Assembly: GCA_013216015.1 (NCBI GenBank)
Contig: JABSOI010000011.1
Coordinates: 1-64,000 of the forward strand
From: Alteromonadaceae bacterium
GTDB taxonomy: Bacteria > Pseudomonadota > Gammaproteobacteria > Enterobacterales > Alteromonadaceae
Direction of reading: 5' to 3'
Length of the DNA: 64,000 nucleotides
The notes beneath the pieces are model-generated. The model was not told where the DNA came from. It did no database searches and was given only the letters and a program-made list of their open reading frames with translations. Both the position numbers and the translations under genes were made by a program. Shown here piece after piece: positions 9,913 to 19,294 of the stretch. How positions within the stretch are numbered: position 1 is the stretch's first letter; every line of letters begins with the position of its first letter.

Positions 9913-11241
9913 ATGACTGTAAACATTAGAGCATTAGCCGCTAAATGTACCTTTAATGTCGTTGATAAAGGCAGAAGTCTGGCCGATGAACTTCCCAACC
10001 AACAAGCAAAGGTTGAAGGAAAAGATAAAGCCTTATTGCAGGAAATTTGTTATGGCGTATTGCGCTATTTACCTGAATTAGAAAATGATGCTCAACAACT
10101 TATTCAAAAACCTCTGACAGGAAAACAGCGCGTATTCCACTTTTTAATTTTAGTGGGTTTATATCAGATAAAATATACCCGTATCCCTGATCATGCCGCC
10201 GTAAGCGAAACAGTAGGTGCAACAGCTTCATTAAAAAATCGCCACATGAAAGGGATGATCAACGGTGTGTTACGTAACTTTCAGCGTAGCTATCAACCTG
10301 ATTTACAACTGAAAAAAAAATCGACAGAAGGTAAAAATCTTTCTGATGCAGTCAGATATAATCATCCCGGGTGGTTTATTAAAAAGCTGCAATCGGCTTA
10401 TCCTGAGCAATGGACTGAAATATTAGCAGCCAATCAAGAAAAACCACCTATGTGGTTAAGAGTTAATCAACAACATCACACACCTGAACAATATAGCGAA
10501 TTATTATCGCAAGCTGAAATAGCACTTACTCGCGTTGATAAACTTACTGGTGCTATTGCCTTGGAGCAACCAATAGATGTTAATAAACTTCCCGGTTTTT
10601 CTGATGGCTGGATATCAGTTCAAGATGGTGCTGCACAACAAGCAGCACGTTTACTTGATTGTCAGTCGGGTGATGTGGTTTTAGATTGTTGTGCTGCGCC
10701 CGGTGGAAAAACCTGTCATATTCTAGAACGAACTCCCGATATAAAAGCAATGACCGCAATTGATATTGAAGAAGGTCGTCTGGATCGTGTACAAGAAAAT
10801 TTAACCCGTTTAAAGTTAACAGCCAACATTATAGCTGGTGATGCTGCAAACCCTGAATCTTGGTGGGACAAACAACTATTTGACCGCATTTTACTGGATG
10901 CTCCTTGTTCCGGAACTGGCGTTATTCGTCGCCATCCGGATATAAAATGGTTACGCAAAGCCAAAGATATAGATACACTAACAATTTTACAGCATAAAAT
11001 ACTAAAAAAAACATGGCCTTTAGTTAAACCCGGTGGTATTTTGCTTTATGCAACCTGTAGTGTTTTGCCAGAAGAAAATAGAGAACAGATAATTTTATTT
11101 CTTGACGAAAATAAAGATGCCAGTTTGCTCCCAATCACTGATGATACAAAAGATATTGGTTGGCAAATTTTACCTGGTAAATTGCCCGATGAAAGTACAA
11201 TGGATGGCTTTTATTACGCTAAATTAATCAAATCAATTTAA
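9913..11241 (+). CDS. rsmB: 16S rRNA (cytosine-967-C5) methyltransferase
   Basis: A 442-residue protein with an N-terminal NusB-like RNA-binding domain (about 1-140) and a C-terminal SAM-dependent methyltransferase domain. The SAM site [13 protein letters not shown] (about 257-269), the PCSGTG motif in [16 protein letters not shown] and the catalytic cysteine in [12 protein letters not shown] identify it as RsmB/Sun. It stands between fmt and trkA, with 16 bases to trkA, in the widely conserved def-fmt-rsmB-trkA order. Confidence 0.96.
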   Translation: MTVNIRALAAKCTFNVVDKGRSLADELPNQQAKVEGKDKALLQEICYGVLRYLPELENDAQQLIQKPLTGKQRVFHFLILVGLYQIKYTRIPDHAAVSETVGATASLKNRHMKGMINGVLRNFQRSYQPDLQLKKKSTEGKNLSDAVRYNHPGWFIKKLQSAYPEQWTEILAANQEKPPMWLRVNQQHHTPEQYSELLSQAEIALTRVDKLTGAIALEQPIDVNKLPGFSDGWISVQDGAAQQAARLLDCQSGDVVLDCCAAPGGKTCHILERTPDIKAMTAIDIEEGRLDRVQENLTRLKLTANIIAGDAANPESWWDKQLFDRILLDAPCSGTGVIRRHPDIKWLRKAKDIDTLTILQHKILKKTWPLVKPGGILLYATCSVLPEENREQIILFLDENKDASLLPITDDTKDIGWQILPGKLPDESTMDGFYYAKLIKSI

Positions 11242-11257
11242 ATATAGTTTACAAATC

Positions 11258-12634
11258 ATGAAAATAATAATAATTGGTGCAGGACAAGTCGGTGGTACTT
11301 TAGCTGAAAATTTAGTTGGCGAACGTAATGAAATAACGCTAATTGATACTAATGCTGAAACCTTGAGGGAATTGCAGGACAAAATGGATCTGCAAGTTGT
11401 TACAGGTAACGGCAGTCATCCTGAAATACTTAAAAAAGCCGGCGCTGAAGATGCTGATATGATCATTGCTGTAACCAACGATGATTCGACTAATATGATC
11501 GCTTGTCAAATTAGTTACTCTCTTTTTAATACCGCTAGAAAAATAGCCCGTATTCGTTCATCACAAATTTTGAAGTATCGAAAACAACTATTTCATAATA
11601 AGCATATCCCTGTTGATCATATCATCGCACCTGAAGACCTGGTTACCCGGGACATAGCTAGATTAATAGACTACCCCGGTGCATTACAGGTACTTGAGTT
11701 TGCTGGTGGTAAAGTAAGTTTAGTCGCAGTAAAAGCTTATTACGGTGGTTTATTGGTTGGTCATGCCCTTTCAACATTAAAAGAACATATTCCTAATGTT
11801 GATACCCGTGTTGCTGCAATTTATAGGAATGGAAAACCCATAAGACCGCTGGGCACTACCGTTATTGAAGCTGATGATGAGGTATTTTTCATTGCTGCCA
11901 GCATTCACATTCGTGCAGTTATGAAAGAACTACAGAAATTAGAGCCTTCTTACAAACGCATAATGATCGCTGGTGGCGGTAACATTGGCGCTGGTCTCGC
12001 CCGCATATTGGAAAAAAACCATCAAGTTAAATTAGTTGAACGTTCACAAAAAAGAGCTGCGCATCTTGCTTCAGAATTAAGTAATACTTTAGTATTTTGC
12101 GGTGATTCTTCCGATCAGGAACTGTTAATGGAAGAACACATTGACCAATTTGATGTCTTTATTGCAGTAACCAATGATGATGAAGCTAACATTATGTCCT
12201 CATTGTTGGCCAAACGCCTTGGGGTTAGAAAAACCATGGTATTGATACAACGTAGTGCCTATGTTGATTTAGTACACGGCAGTACCATTGATATTGCTAT
12301 ATCTCCTCAACACGCAACGATTTCAGCACTACTTACTCATGTACGTAAAGGTTCTATCAATAATGTGTATAGTTTAAGGGGTGGTGCGGCGGAGGCAATA
12401 GAAATAATAGCAAAAGGTGATGAAAACTCATCGAAAGTTATTGGCCGTGCAATTAAATCGATAAAATTACCTGCTGGCACAGCAATTGGTGCAATAGTTC
12501 GTGGTGAAGAAGTATTAATTGCTCATTCTAATACGCTAATCATGTCAGAGGACCATGTCATATTATTTATGGTTAACAAACGCTATATTTCAGATGTCGA
12601 GAAATTGTTTCAAGTCAGTGCAATTTATTTTTAG
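11258..12634 (+). CDS. trkA: Trk potassium uptake regulatory subunit TrkA
   Basis: A 458-residue peripheral membrane protein with two RCK (RCK_N plus RCK_C) units. NAD(H)-binding loops are visible at residues 5-13 (GAGQVGGTL) and about 240 (GGGNIGAGL). It gates the TrkH channel according to nucleotide binding. Length is identical to E. coli TrkA. Its partner trkH is encoded convergently 263 bases downstream, with a palindromic element between them. Confidence 0.97.
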   Translation: MKIIIIGAGQVGGTLAENLVGERNEITLIDTNAETLRELQDKMDLQVVTGNGSHPEILKKAGAEDADMIIAVTNDDSTNMIACQISYSLFNTARKIARIRSSQILKYRKQLFHNKHIPVDHIIAPEDLVTRDIARLIDYPGALQVLEFAGGKVSLVAVKAYYGGLLVGHALSTLKEHIPNVDTRVAAIYRNGKPIRPLGTTVIEADDEVFFIAASIHIRAVMKELQKLEPSYKRIMIAGGGNIGAGLARILEKNHQVKLVERSQKRAAHLASELSNTLVFCGDSSDQELLMEEHIDQFDVFIAVTNDDEANIMSSLLAKRLGVRKTMVLIQRSAYVDLVHGSTIDIAISPQHATISALLTHVRKGSINNVYSLRGGAAEAIEIIAKGDENSSKVIGRAIKSIKLPAGTAIGAIVRGEEVLIAHSNTLIMSEDHVILFMVNKRYISDVEKLFQVSAIYF

Positions 12635-12656
12635 TTGATTTTATATAATAGTAATC

Positions 12657-12834
12657 AACCTGAATTCGGAATAAGCTGCACTTGCTCAACACTTCATTTT
12701 TCCGATTCTCTGCGTTAAAAAAATGAAGCATTGATTGAGTATCAAATATCACAATAGTATGGATTACATTCTTCTCATCTATTAACCTATTGATTTTACG
12801 TGGCTATCAGTACTCATCATCCCGAATACAGGTT
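12657..12834. repeat. Palindromic dispersed element, family B
   Basis: A 178-bp element with termini AACCTGAATTCGG on the left and the complement of AACCTGTATTCGGG on the right. A second inner complement pairs CAACACTTCATTTTT with AAAAATGAAGCATTG. It lacks coding capacity. It fills most of the space between the convergent trkA and trkH genes and may act as a two-way terminator there. Confidence 0.65.
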
Positions 12835-12897
12835 AATCAGCATAATTTATATATTTGGTTAAACAATTACCTAAATGTTTTATGGGAATATTCGTGG

Positions 12898-14349
12898 TTA
12901 AGAGCGCCAGAAAGCTGGAGTAAACAATACCAGCAAGGTAAAAATTTCGAGACGACCAAAAAGCATTGCCGCGATCAAAACCCATTTACTAAAATCGCCA
13001 ATATCGGCAAAACTTGAAGCTACGCCACCTAGTCCTGGACCTAAATTATTTAAACAGGCTGCAACAGCGGTAAAAGCAGTTAATTCATCCATACCAGCAG
13101 CCAATAACAACAACATGCAAATAATAAATACCGCAGCATAAGCAGAGAAAAACCCCCAAATAGCTTCTACTACTCTATTAGGCAATGCTTTATTTCCAAG
13201 TTTAATCGTAAAAATAGCTCTTGGGTGAATTAACTTATTAAGTTCGCGTAACCCTTGAAGATAAAGCAAAATAATTCGGACGACTTTCATGCCACCACCC
13301 GTACTGCCGGCACAACCACCAACAAAACTCGCAAAAATAAGTAATAATGGTAATAAGGTTGGCCAATCTGCAAATGAAGTAGTAGCAAAGCCCGCTGTTG
13401 TACTGATGGAAACTGACTGGAACAATGCTTGTTCTAAAGCAACATCTGCATCTTGAATGGTTCCTGAACTTAACAGTACAACAAAGCAAATTAAGGTCAA
13501 TACCAGCTGAAAAACAATAAAAACCTTAAATTCAGGATCATATAAATAAGTTTTAATTGAACGTCCATGAACAGCCGAATAATGAAGAGCAAAATTAACT
13601 CCTGCAATTAACAGGAAGAAAACACAAACCAAATTAATTGCCGGGCTGTTAAAATACCCCATACTTTCGGTATGAGTTGAAAAACCGCCAATAGCTATCG
13701 TAGAAAAAGCATGACAAATAGCATCAAACATTGACATTCCGGCTACCCAATAAGCCAATGAGCACGCAAAAGTTATTGAAAAATATATATACCATAAATG
13801 CTTTGCGGTATCGGCTATTCGAGGTGTCATTTTTGAATCTTTCACCGGACCGGGGGTTTCTGCACGATATAACTGCATACCACCAATACCTAACATAGGT
13901 AGTACCGCCACGGCTAAAACAATGATCCCCATACCACCCAACCATTGCAATTGCTGACGGTACCAAAGTACAGCATGCGGCAAACCATCTATTTCTTTGA
14001 GAATTGTAGCCCCTGTTGTTGTTAATCCTGAAAAAGATTCAAAAAAAGCATCAGCAACTGAAAGTTCAGGTTGATCTAACAACATTAGCGGAATAGCAGA
14101 AAAACTAGCTAAAACCACCCAAAATAGCACAACAATAAGAAAACCTTCTCGCGCACGAAGTTCCCCTTTATTATCTTTATTCGGATACCAGAATAACAGA
14201 CCAACCACTAAACAAAAAATAAATGACATTAAAAAGGAAACACCGCCACCATCACGGTAAAGAAGGGCAACTATTGCAGGCGGCAACATGGTTACACTAA
14301 GCAAGGCAACCAATAGCCCTAAAATTCTGATTATATTTTTATATTGCAC
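12898..14349 (-). CDS. trkH: Trk potassium channel subunit TrkH
   Basis: A 483-residue integral membrane protein, the K+-conducting subunit of the Trk system, with about ten hydrophobic segments. Four selectivity-filter-like loops carry the expected glycines: SGLTTTGATIL (about 107), STIAIGGFSTH (about 219), SISTTAGFATT (about 316) and CLNNLGPGLGG (about 434). Length equals E. coli TrkH. Here trkA and trkH are convergent neighbours, so they need separate promoters. Confidence 0.96.
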   Translation of the reverse strand: MQYKNIIRILGLLVALLSVTMLPPAIVALLYRDGGGVSFLMSFIFCLVVGLLFWYPNKDNKGELRAREGFLIVVLFWVVLASFSAIPLMLLDQPELSVADAFFESFSGLTTTGATILKEIDGLPHAVLWYRQQLQWLGGMGIIVLAVAVLPMLGIGGMQLYRAETPGPVKDSKMTPRIADTAKHLWYIYFSITFACSLAYWVAGMSMFDAICHAFSTIAIGGFSTHTESMGYFNSPAINLVCVFFLLIAGVNFALHYSAVHGRSIKTYLYDPEFKVFIVFQLVLTLICFVVLLSSGTIQDADVALEQALFQSVSISTTAGFATTSFADWPTLLPLLLIFASFVGGCAGSTGGGMKVVRIILLYLQGLRELNKLIHPRAIFTIKLGNKALPNRVVEAIWGFFSAYAAVFIICMLLLLAAGMDELTAFTAVAACLNNLGPGLGGVASSFADIGDFSKWVLIAAMLFGRLEIFTLLVLFTPAFWRS

Positions 14350-14432
14350 GTTTTATTATTATTTCTGTTTGTTATTATTTATTGAATGGGGAGGTTAAAA
14401 ACCAAGTTTAATCCCAAAGTTAAGCACTAACG

Positions 14433-15071
14433 TTATTTTTCAACATTATCATATTCATCCGATAAAGTTTTCAATATTAACTGCCCTGCTGATAACGTAA
14501 TTAACTGTTGCTGTATCTGGCTTAATCTTTCTTTTGGTAGTGCTAACGTCAAAAATACACTATCAGTGTAGTCTTGTTGAAGTACTTCACAACTCATTTG
14601 ATCAAGTATATGCAAAACATCATTAACCTGTGTATATTGGCATGCTAACGTTTTGTGTACCATAGCTATTTTGGTTTTCGTTTCCAAAAAAGTGAGTGCT
14701 TGTCGAACACTTCCCCCATATGCACGTTGTAAACCACCTGTACCTAACTTTGTTCCGCCAAAATATCTAACCACAATGGCACAAACCTGACCAACATCAC
14801 TCCCTTGCAAAACGGCTAACATTGGCCGACCTGCCGTTCCCGATGGTTCACCATCATCAGAAAACCCGTACTTTTGACTATCGCAAGGTTTACCACAAAG
14901 AAACGCATAGCAATGATGGCTGGCTTGTGGATGAAGTTGCTGCAAATGTTTAATTTGCTCCTTAGCTTGAATTGGCGAAGTACACGGATACAAATAACAA
15001 ATAAAGCGACTGCGATTAACAATCGTTTCATCAACCACTTCGTTAACCGCAATAAGGTAAGGTTTAGACAT
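14433..15071 (-). CDS. YigZ/IMPACT family protein
   Basis: A 212-residue protein with the IMPACT N-terminal domain: SRFICYLYPC, HHCYAFLCG, GEPSGTAGRPML and RYFGGTKLGTGGLQRAYG. The C-terminal part matches the small ferredoxin-like domain of YigZ. In E. coli yigZ lies between pepQ and trkH, and the same order pepQ-yigZ-trkH is kept here. A role in translational stress has been proposed for the family; the exact activity is unknown. Confidence 0.9.
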   Translation of the reverse strand: MSKPYLIAVNEVVDETIVNRSRFICYLYPCTSPIQAKEQIKHLQQLHPQASHHCYAFLCGKPCDSQKYGFSDDGEPSGTAGRPMLAVLQGSDVGQVCAIVVRYFGGTKLGTGGLQRAYGGSVRQALTFLETKTKIAMVHKTLACQYTQVNDVLHILDQMSCEVLQQDYTDSVFLTLALPKERLSQIQQQLITLSAGQLILKTLSDEYDNVEK

Positions 15072-15127
15072 AGTAATTTATTTATACCTGTAAATAATGA
15101 GTATAAAAATAAACATTTACGCTAACT

Positions 15128-16450
15128 CTACTCATTCAAGCCGGCAAGACGAGTCATATTTTCATTATGTGATTGATGAACAATAATATTGTCTTCAATA
15201 CGAATACCACCAAATTGACGCATTTCATCAACCTGTTGCCAATTTACCATATGACCATACTCTGACTGTTGTAAGGTCTCTAACAATGAATTGATGAAAT
15301 ACAAACCAGGCTCAATGGTAAACACCTGATTTGCTTCAATTACCCGCGACGTTCTTAAAAATAAATGTGCCGTTGGGGCATTTACGTGTGTACCACGTTC
15401 GTCTGCCATAAAACCAGCCACATCGTGAGTTTGTAATCCTAAATGATGACCTAAACCATGTGGGAAGAAGGTTGATATAATGCCAGTCTCTACAGCTGTA
15501 TCAACATCAACATTGATAAAATCAAATTCATGTAAAACATTACCAATATCTCGATAAGTCGAAATATGCAGGTCGACATAACTGACGCCAGGTTTTAAAC
15601 CATTTACCGCATTCAGCATAAGCTGGTCCATACGAGCAATTAGTTCAGCAAATTTATCTTTTTTAAATGAATATGTACGGGTAATATCTGAAGCATAACC
15701 ATGAAAATTTGCACCCGCATCAAGTAAAAATGAACGATGCGCTTGTGGCACTGCTCTGTCTAATGCGGTGTAATGTAAAATCGAGGCACTTTCATTTAAA
15801 GCTACAATATTACCGTATGGAGTTTCGTTGTTGGTATGATGTGTCGCTTTAAGATATATCTGTTGAATATCAAACTCTGATGCACCATCAAGGAAGGCTG
15901 CTTTTGCTGCTTTGTGCCCTATTACTGCAATTGCATTAGATTGACGCATACACTCATGCTCATAAAGCGTTTTGTAAGCTCTATGATAATGTAAAAAGTT
16001 TAATAATGGCTCAGGGTTAATGGCTTCAAAACCAAGCGCTCTTGCCACTTCAATATGACTACCGATATAGGCATAACCTGTTTTATCATAGGGTAATAAT
16101 TTATCAACATCACTCGCATTGGTCAGTATTTTAATATCAAAAAATTCATTCCAATAATTGTCACCAAGTTCAACCACTTTATGCCAAAAATCTACTGGCT
16201 GATAATAAATCAGTGTTGGTTTATCTGTACCATTGATAATTAACCAACTATTAGCCACATCAACTAAAGGCAACCAATGTTTAAAGTGTGGATTCACTTT
16301 AAACGGATAACCGTAATCATCAAGGAAAACTTTAATTTCCTGACCAGAATGAATGACTATTCCTTCTAAATTTTCACGAGATAACGCCTTTTTACTCCGA
16401 TGTTGCAATTCAGCAATATGCGCGGGATAAAGTGTAGTTAAGTTTGTCAT
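15128..16450 (-). CDS. pepQ: Xaa-Pro dipeptidase
   Basis: A 440-residue member of the M24 pita-bread metallopeptidases that hydrolyses dipeptides with C-terminal proline. The five metal ligands are recognisable: two Asp in LLDAGANFHGYASDITRTY (about 242-260), His in FPHGLGHHLGLQTHD (about 335-349), Glu in FTIEPGLYF (about 383) and Glu in GGIRIEDNI (about 422). Length is close to E. coli PepQ (443). It lies 56 bases upstream of yigZ on the same strand. Confidence 0.95.
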   Translation of the reverse strand: MTNLTTLYPAHIAELQHRSKKALSRENLEGIVIHSGQEIKVFLDDYGYPFKVNPHFKHWLPLVDVANSWLIINGTDKPTLIYYQPVDFWHKVVELGDNYWNEFFDIKILTNASDVDKLLPYDKTGYAYIGSHIEVARALGFEAINPEPLLNFLHYHRAYKTLYEHECMRQSNAIAVIGHKAAKAAFLDGASEFDIQQIYLKATHHTNNETPYGNIVALNESASILHYTALDRAVPQAHRSFLLDAGANFHGYASDITRTYSFKKDKFAELIARMDQLMLNAVNGLKPGVSYVDLHISTYRDIGNVLHEFDFINVDVDTAVETGIISTFFPHGLGHHLGLQTHDVAGFMADERGTHVNAPTAHLFLRTSRVIEANQVFTIEPGLYFINSLLETLQQSEYGHMVNWQQVDEMRQFGGIRIEDNIIVHQSHNENMTRLAGLNE

Positions 16451-16586
16451 TTAAGCTCTGCCCTGATTTTTTATATTATCTTATCATACCCATTAAATGA
16501 TTGAGCAATACAAGCTGTTATTTTAATTCTGTTATTTATAACTTTAGCTTAATCGCTCATTCTTATTCACTTTTTGTCAGTGACTA

Positions 16587-16745
16587 ATACCAATTGCATT
16601 AATTAATTGGTTAATATTCAATGATTAGTGCATGGATGCACTAATGCAGCGAAGGCATGGATTCCTAAGAGCTGCCATGTCGACAACGCAGCTAGTGGTG
16701 ATTTAGACCATTTGAGGATGATCAATTAATTATTGCAGTTGGTAT
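16587..16745. repeat. Palindromic dispersed element, family A, copy 2
   Basis: A 159-bp element with inverted termini ATACCAATTGCATTAATT (left) and ATACCAACTGCAATAATT (right, read inward). The core CCATGTCGACAACGCAGCTA followed by ATTTAGACCATTTGAGG matches copy 1 at 519-683. Its right end overlaps the last codons of slt, so the final residues IPTAIIN and the TGA come from the element. Confidence 0.75.
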
Positions 16746-18665
16746 AATATCCGTTTGAATTAGTTCATCAAACAATGAACCTTGCTGCCCAACTTTTAAC
16801 TGATAAATTTGCTGATACGCTAAAACACTTTTAACGTAATTTCTGGTTTCTTTATAAGGTATAGTTTCAATCCAGACGTCTGCAGGTAATGTTTTTCCCC
16901 TTTTTAGCCAGCTCTTTACCCGATAAGGCCCGGCGTTATATGCCGCAGTTGCTAAAATTGCATTGCCTTTATTATTGTCCAACAACTGACGTAAATATTT
17001 AGTGCCTAAGTTAATATTGTTTTTAACCGTCAATAAATAGTTTTTCGATAATGATTTACTTATTAAATGCTTTGCCGTACGAGGCATTACTTGCATTAAT
17101 CCTTTAGCCCCGGCCAACGAATGTGCATCAGGCATAAAAGAACTTTCTCTGCGGGCAATAGCAAATGTCCATGCGGGATTTACTTTATGTCTATCTGAAT
17201 AATGGTGAATTTCATCATCGAAAGCTAACGGAAAACGTAGATCTACATCATCTAAATAACCAACTTTTGATAAGGTAAATATAGCTCGATCGAACCATTT
17301 TTCTCCATGCGCTATTTTCGAAGCCATTAGTTTTTGTCTATCGTTTAATTGGCTTAACCAATAATTCCATTCTCGTCGTGCCTGGTTATATCGCTCTAAA
17401 TAAAAAAGTTCAAAGGCCCTTTTGGCTGCAGGGTTAGTTAATAATGCTTGCTTTTCACTTTCAGTAAAAACTAAAGGCTTATCTTGTAAATTAACTTTTT
17501 TATCAAGATGACTAGCAGCTAAAAAACCGTAGTAATGACGTTTCTCTGCTAATTCAGCCAAAATTTTCTGACCTTTACTTATTTCATCTGTTAATACTAA
17601 ACTACGTCCATACCAATATTTCCATTGCAATTCATTCTTCTGGCTTATTGGCAAAACTTCAAGTTCTCGTTTAATAGAAGGCCAATCTTGTTTTTTTAAC
17701 GCATTAGCAATACGCCATTGAATAATGCTACCGTCCAGTAAAGTATCATCAACCTGATATAACCAATGTTCCGCTTCTTTATGATCTTTACTAGCCAAAG
17801 CTAGCGCAAATTTTAATGTGATCTGTTGCTTTTGCTGCTCTGTAAAAGGGAATACTTTTACTGCATTATCAAATATAGCTAAAGCCCTTTCAGGCCGTCG
17901 CCAAATAAGTCTATTCAAGCCATAACTAAATATTTCGGCTTCTTTTGCCGACTTGTTTTTGAATCGACTCAATTTAGTAATAAAATCTGGATCACGGCGT
18001 ACTTTATGCCATAAAGTGCCGAGATATTGTTCTGATTCTGGTAATAGTTTTGTTAAATAAGGCAATAATGTATGTTTTCCTCCATCGGCAGCCAAAGCTA
18101 TTCTCTGCCATATAACGGCATCAGTACGAAAACCTGCTGTTTGCCACTTTTTAAATAACTGATCACAAACTTTAGGTTGTGATTTTCCAACAACCCATAA
18201 AGCTGTCACTTCAGGCAAGATCAATTGCGGATTTGCACCAAAATTTAATCTGAATTGAAGATAATTACAATTCTGTTCAGCTGAATCTGTCGGTTCAAAA
18301 AACTTAATGAACAATGCTTGTTTATTTCGCTTTGCCAGATACGTAAGCCATTTTTTTCTTAATGGCCAATCAAGAGGTGAACCTTTATACTTTGTTAGAA
18401 ATTTACCAATTTCATCTGCCTTCGATAAACTTATTTTGTGTATTAGTTTTTGCTGATCTAAATAAGGTTGTAACGGATAATAGTGCAATTGGTTATACAA
18501 TATTTTATAACTACTTGAATTCGACTTCCAAACTTGTTTTTCTGCCTGTAAAAAAGTTTTGCGTAGTGTGTCTTCTGACGCACTAACATTGAAACTAATA
18601 TTGAAGAAAATAGAAATAAAGAAAAGATGTAAAAAATTTACCCTGAAAAATAGCGGACGTTCCAT
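16722..18665 (-). CDS. slt: Soluble lytic murein transglycosylase
   Basis: A 647-residue periplasmic enzyme that cleaves the MurNAc-GlcNAc bond to form 1,6-anhydro-muropeptides. An N-terminal signal peptide (MERP, hydrophobic 8-27, cut near VSA-SE) precedes the long alpha-superhelical domain. The lysozyme-like catalytic domain is C-terminal: ARRESSFMPDAHS with the catalytic Glu near residue 504, GAKGLMQVMPRTA, and ATAAYNAGPYRV. Length fits E. coli Slt70 (645). The extreme C-terminus runs into the palindromic element at 16587-16745. Confidence 0.95.
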   Translation of the reverse strand: MERPLFFRVNFLHLFFISIFFNISFNVSASEDTLRKTFLQAEKQVWKSNSSSYKILYNQLHYYPLQPYLDQQKLIHKISLSKADEIGKFLTKYKGSPLDWPLRKKWLTYLAKRNKQALFIKFFEPTDSAEQNCNYLQFRLNFGANPQLILPEVTALWVVGKSQPKVCDQLFKKWQTAGFRTDAVIWQRIALAADGGKHTLLPYLTKLLPESEQYLGTLWHKVRRDPDFITKLSRFKNKSAKEAEIFSYGLNRLIWRRPERALAIFDNAVKVFPFTEQQKQQITLKFALALASKDHKEAEHWLYQVDDTLLDGSIIQWRIANALKKQDWPSIKRELEVLPISQKNELQWKYWYGRSLVLTDEISKGQKILAELAEKRHYYGFLAASHLDKKVNLQDKPLVFTESEKQALLTNPAAKRAFELFYLERYNQARREWNYWLSQLNDRQKLMASKIAHGEKWFDRAIFTLSKVGYLDDVDLRFPLAFDDEIHHYSDRHKVNPAWTFAIARRESSFMPDAHSLAGAKGLMQVMPRTAKHLISKSLSKNYLLTVKNNINLGTKYLRQLLDNNKGNAILATAAYNAGPYRVKSWLKRGKTLPADVWIETIPYKETRNYVKSVLAYQQIYQLKVGQQGSLFDELIQTDIIPTAIIN

Positions 18666-18884
18666 ATAAAAACCTTTAAAGATAAAAAGTGCGTATAACG
18701 TTAAACCCCGATTATTCGCTAAATAAGCGACAAAGCAAAGCGGTAGCTGTAAATAATTGCAACAAAAATTAACAACACTTCAGAAAATATAATCTGAACC
18801 ATAAAGCTTTTGTAATATTTATCCTAACCAAATAATAGGTTAAAATGCTAATTCTGTCGTTTTATTTAGATATTTAAGTGAGCT

Positions 18885-19130
18885 ATGAAACAAAAACTGT
18901 TTAACGAAGCCATACACCAACTCGATGCCATAGGCCTGCGTTGCCCAGAGCCCGTAATGATGGTTCGTAAGAATATAAGAAAAATAGCTGTTGGTGAAAC
19001 CTTGCTTGTTATCGCAGACGACCCTTCCACAACTAGAGACATCCCTAGTTTTTGCCGTTTTATGGAACATCAGCTTGTTGCACAACAAACCGAGACTAAG
19101 CCTTATCAATATCTAATTTTGAAGTGTTGA
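18885..19130 (+). CDS. tusA: Sulfur carrier protein TusA
   Basis: An 81-residue SirA/TusA protein, the same length as E. coli TusA. The sulfur-accepting cysteine lies in [13 protein letters not shown] (Cys20). It takes persulfide sulfur from IscS and passes it on for tRNA 2-thiouridine formation. It is the only rightward gene between two leftward blocks, standing back-to-back with slt and convergent with glyS. Confidence 0.93.
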   Translation: MKQKLFNEAIHQLDAIGLRCPEPVMMVRKNIRKIAVGETLLVIADDPSTTRDIPSFCRFMEHQLVAQQTETKPYQYLILKC

Positions 19131-19250
19131 AAGTGCTGTGTTGATAATAACCATCTATTTGATTAAATGACCTTGTAAAAATGACCCGTTAATTATGCCG
19201 ATCTGTATTATACCCAAGCTACTTGGAAATGGTATTTAACAGACACAAAA

Positions 19251-19274
19251 AAGGGAATGACAAGCATTCCCTTT
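19251..19274 (-). terminator. Rho-independent terminator of glyQS
   Basis: Minus strand: AAGGGAATG, a short loop, CATTCCCTT, then a T-run (TTTTTTGTG), starting about 20 bases after the glyS stop. This is a strong intrinsic terminator for the glyQS operon. Confidence 0.85.
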
Positions 19275-19294
19275 TCAGCATTTAGAAATAATAT

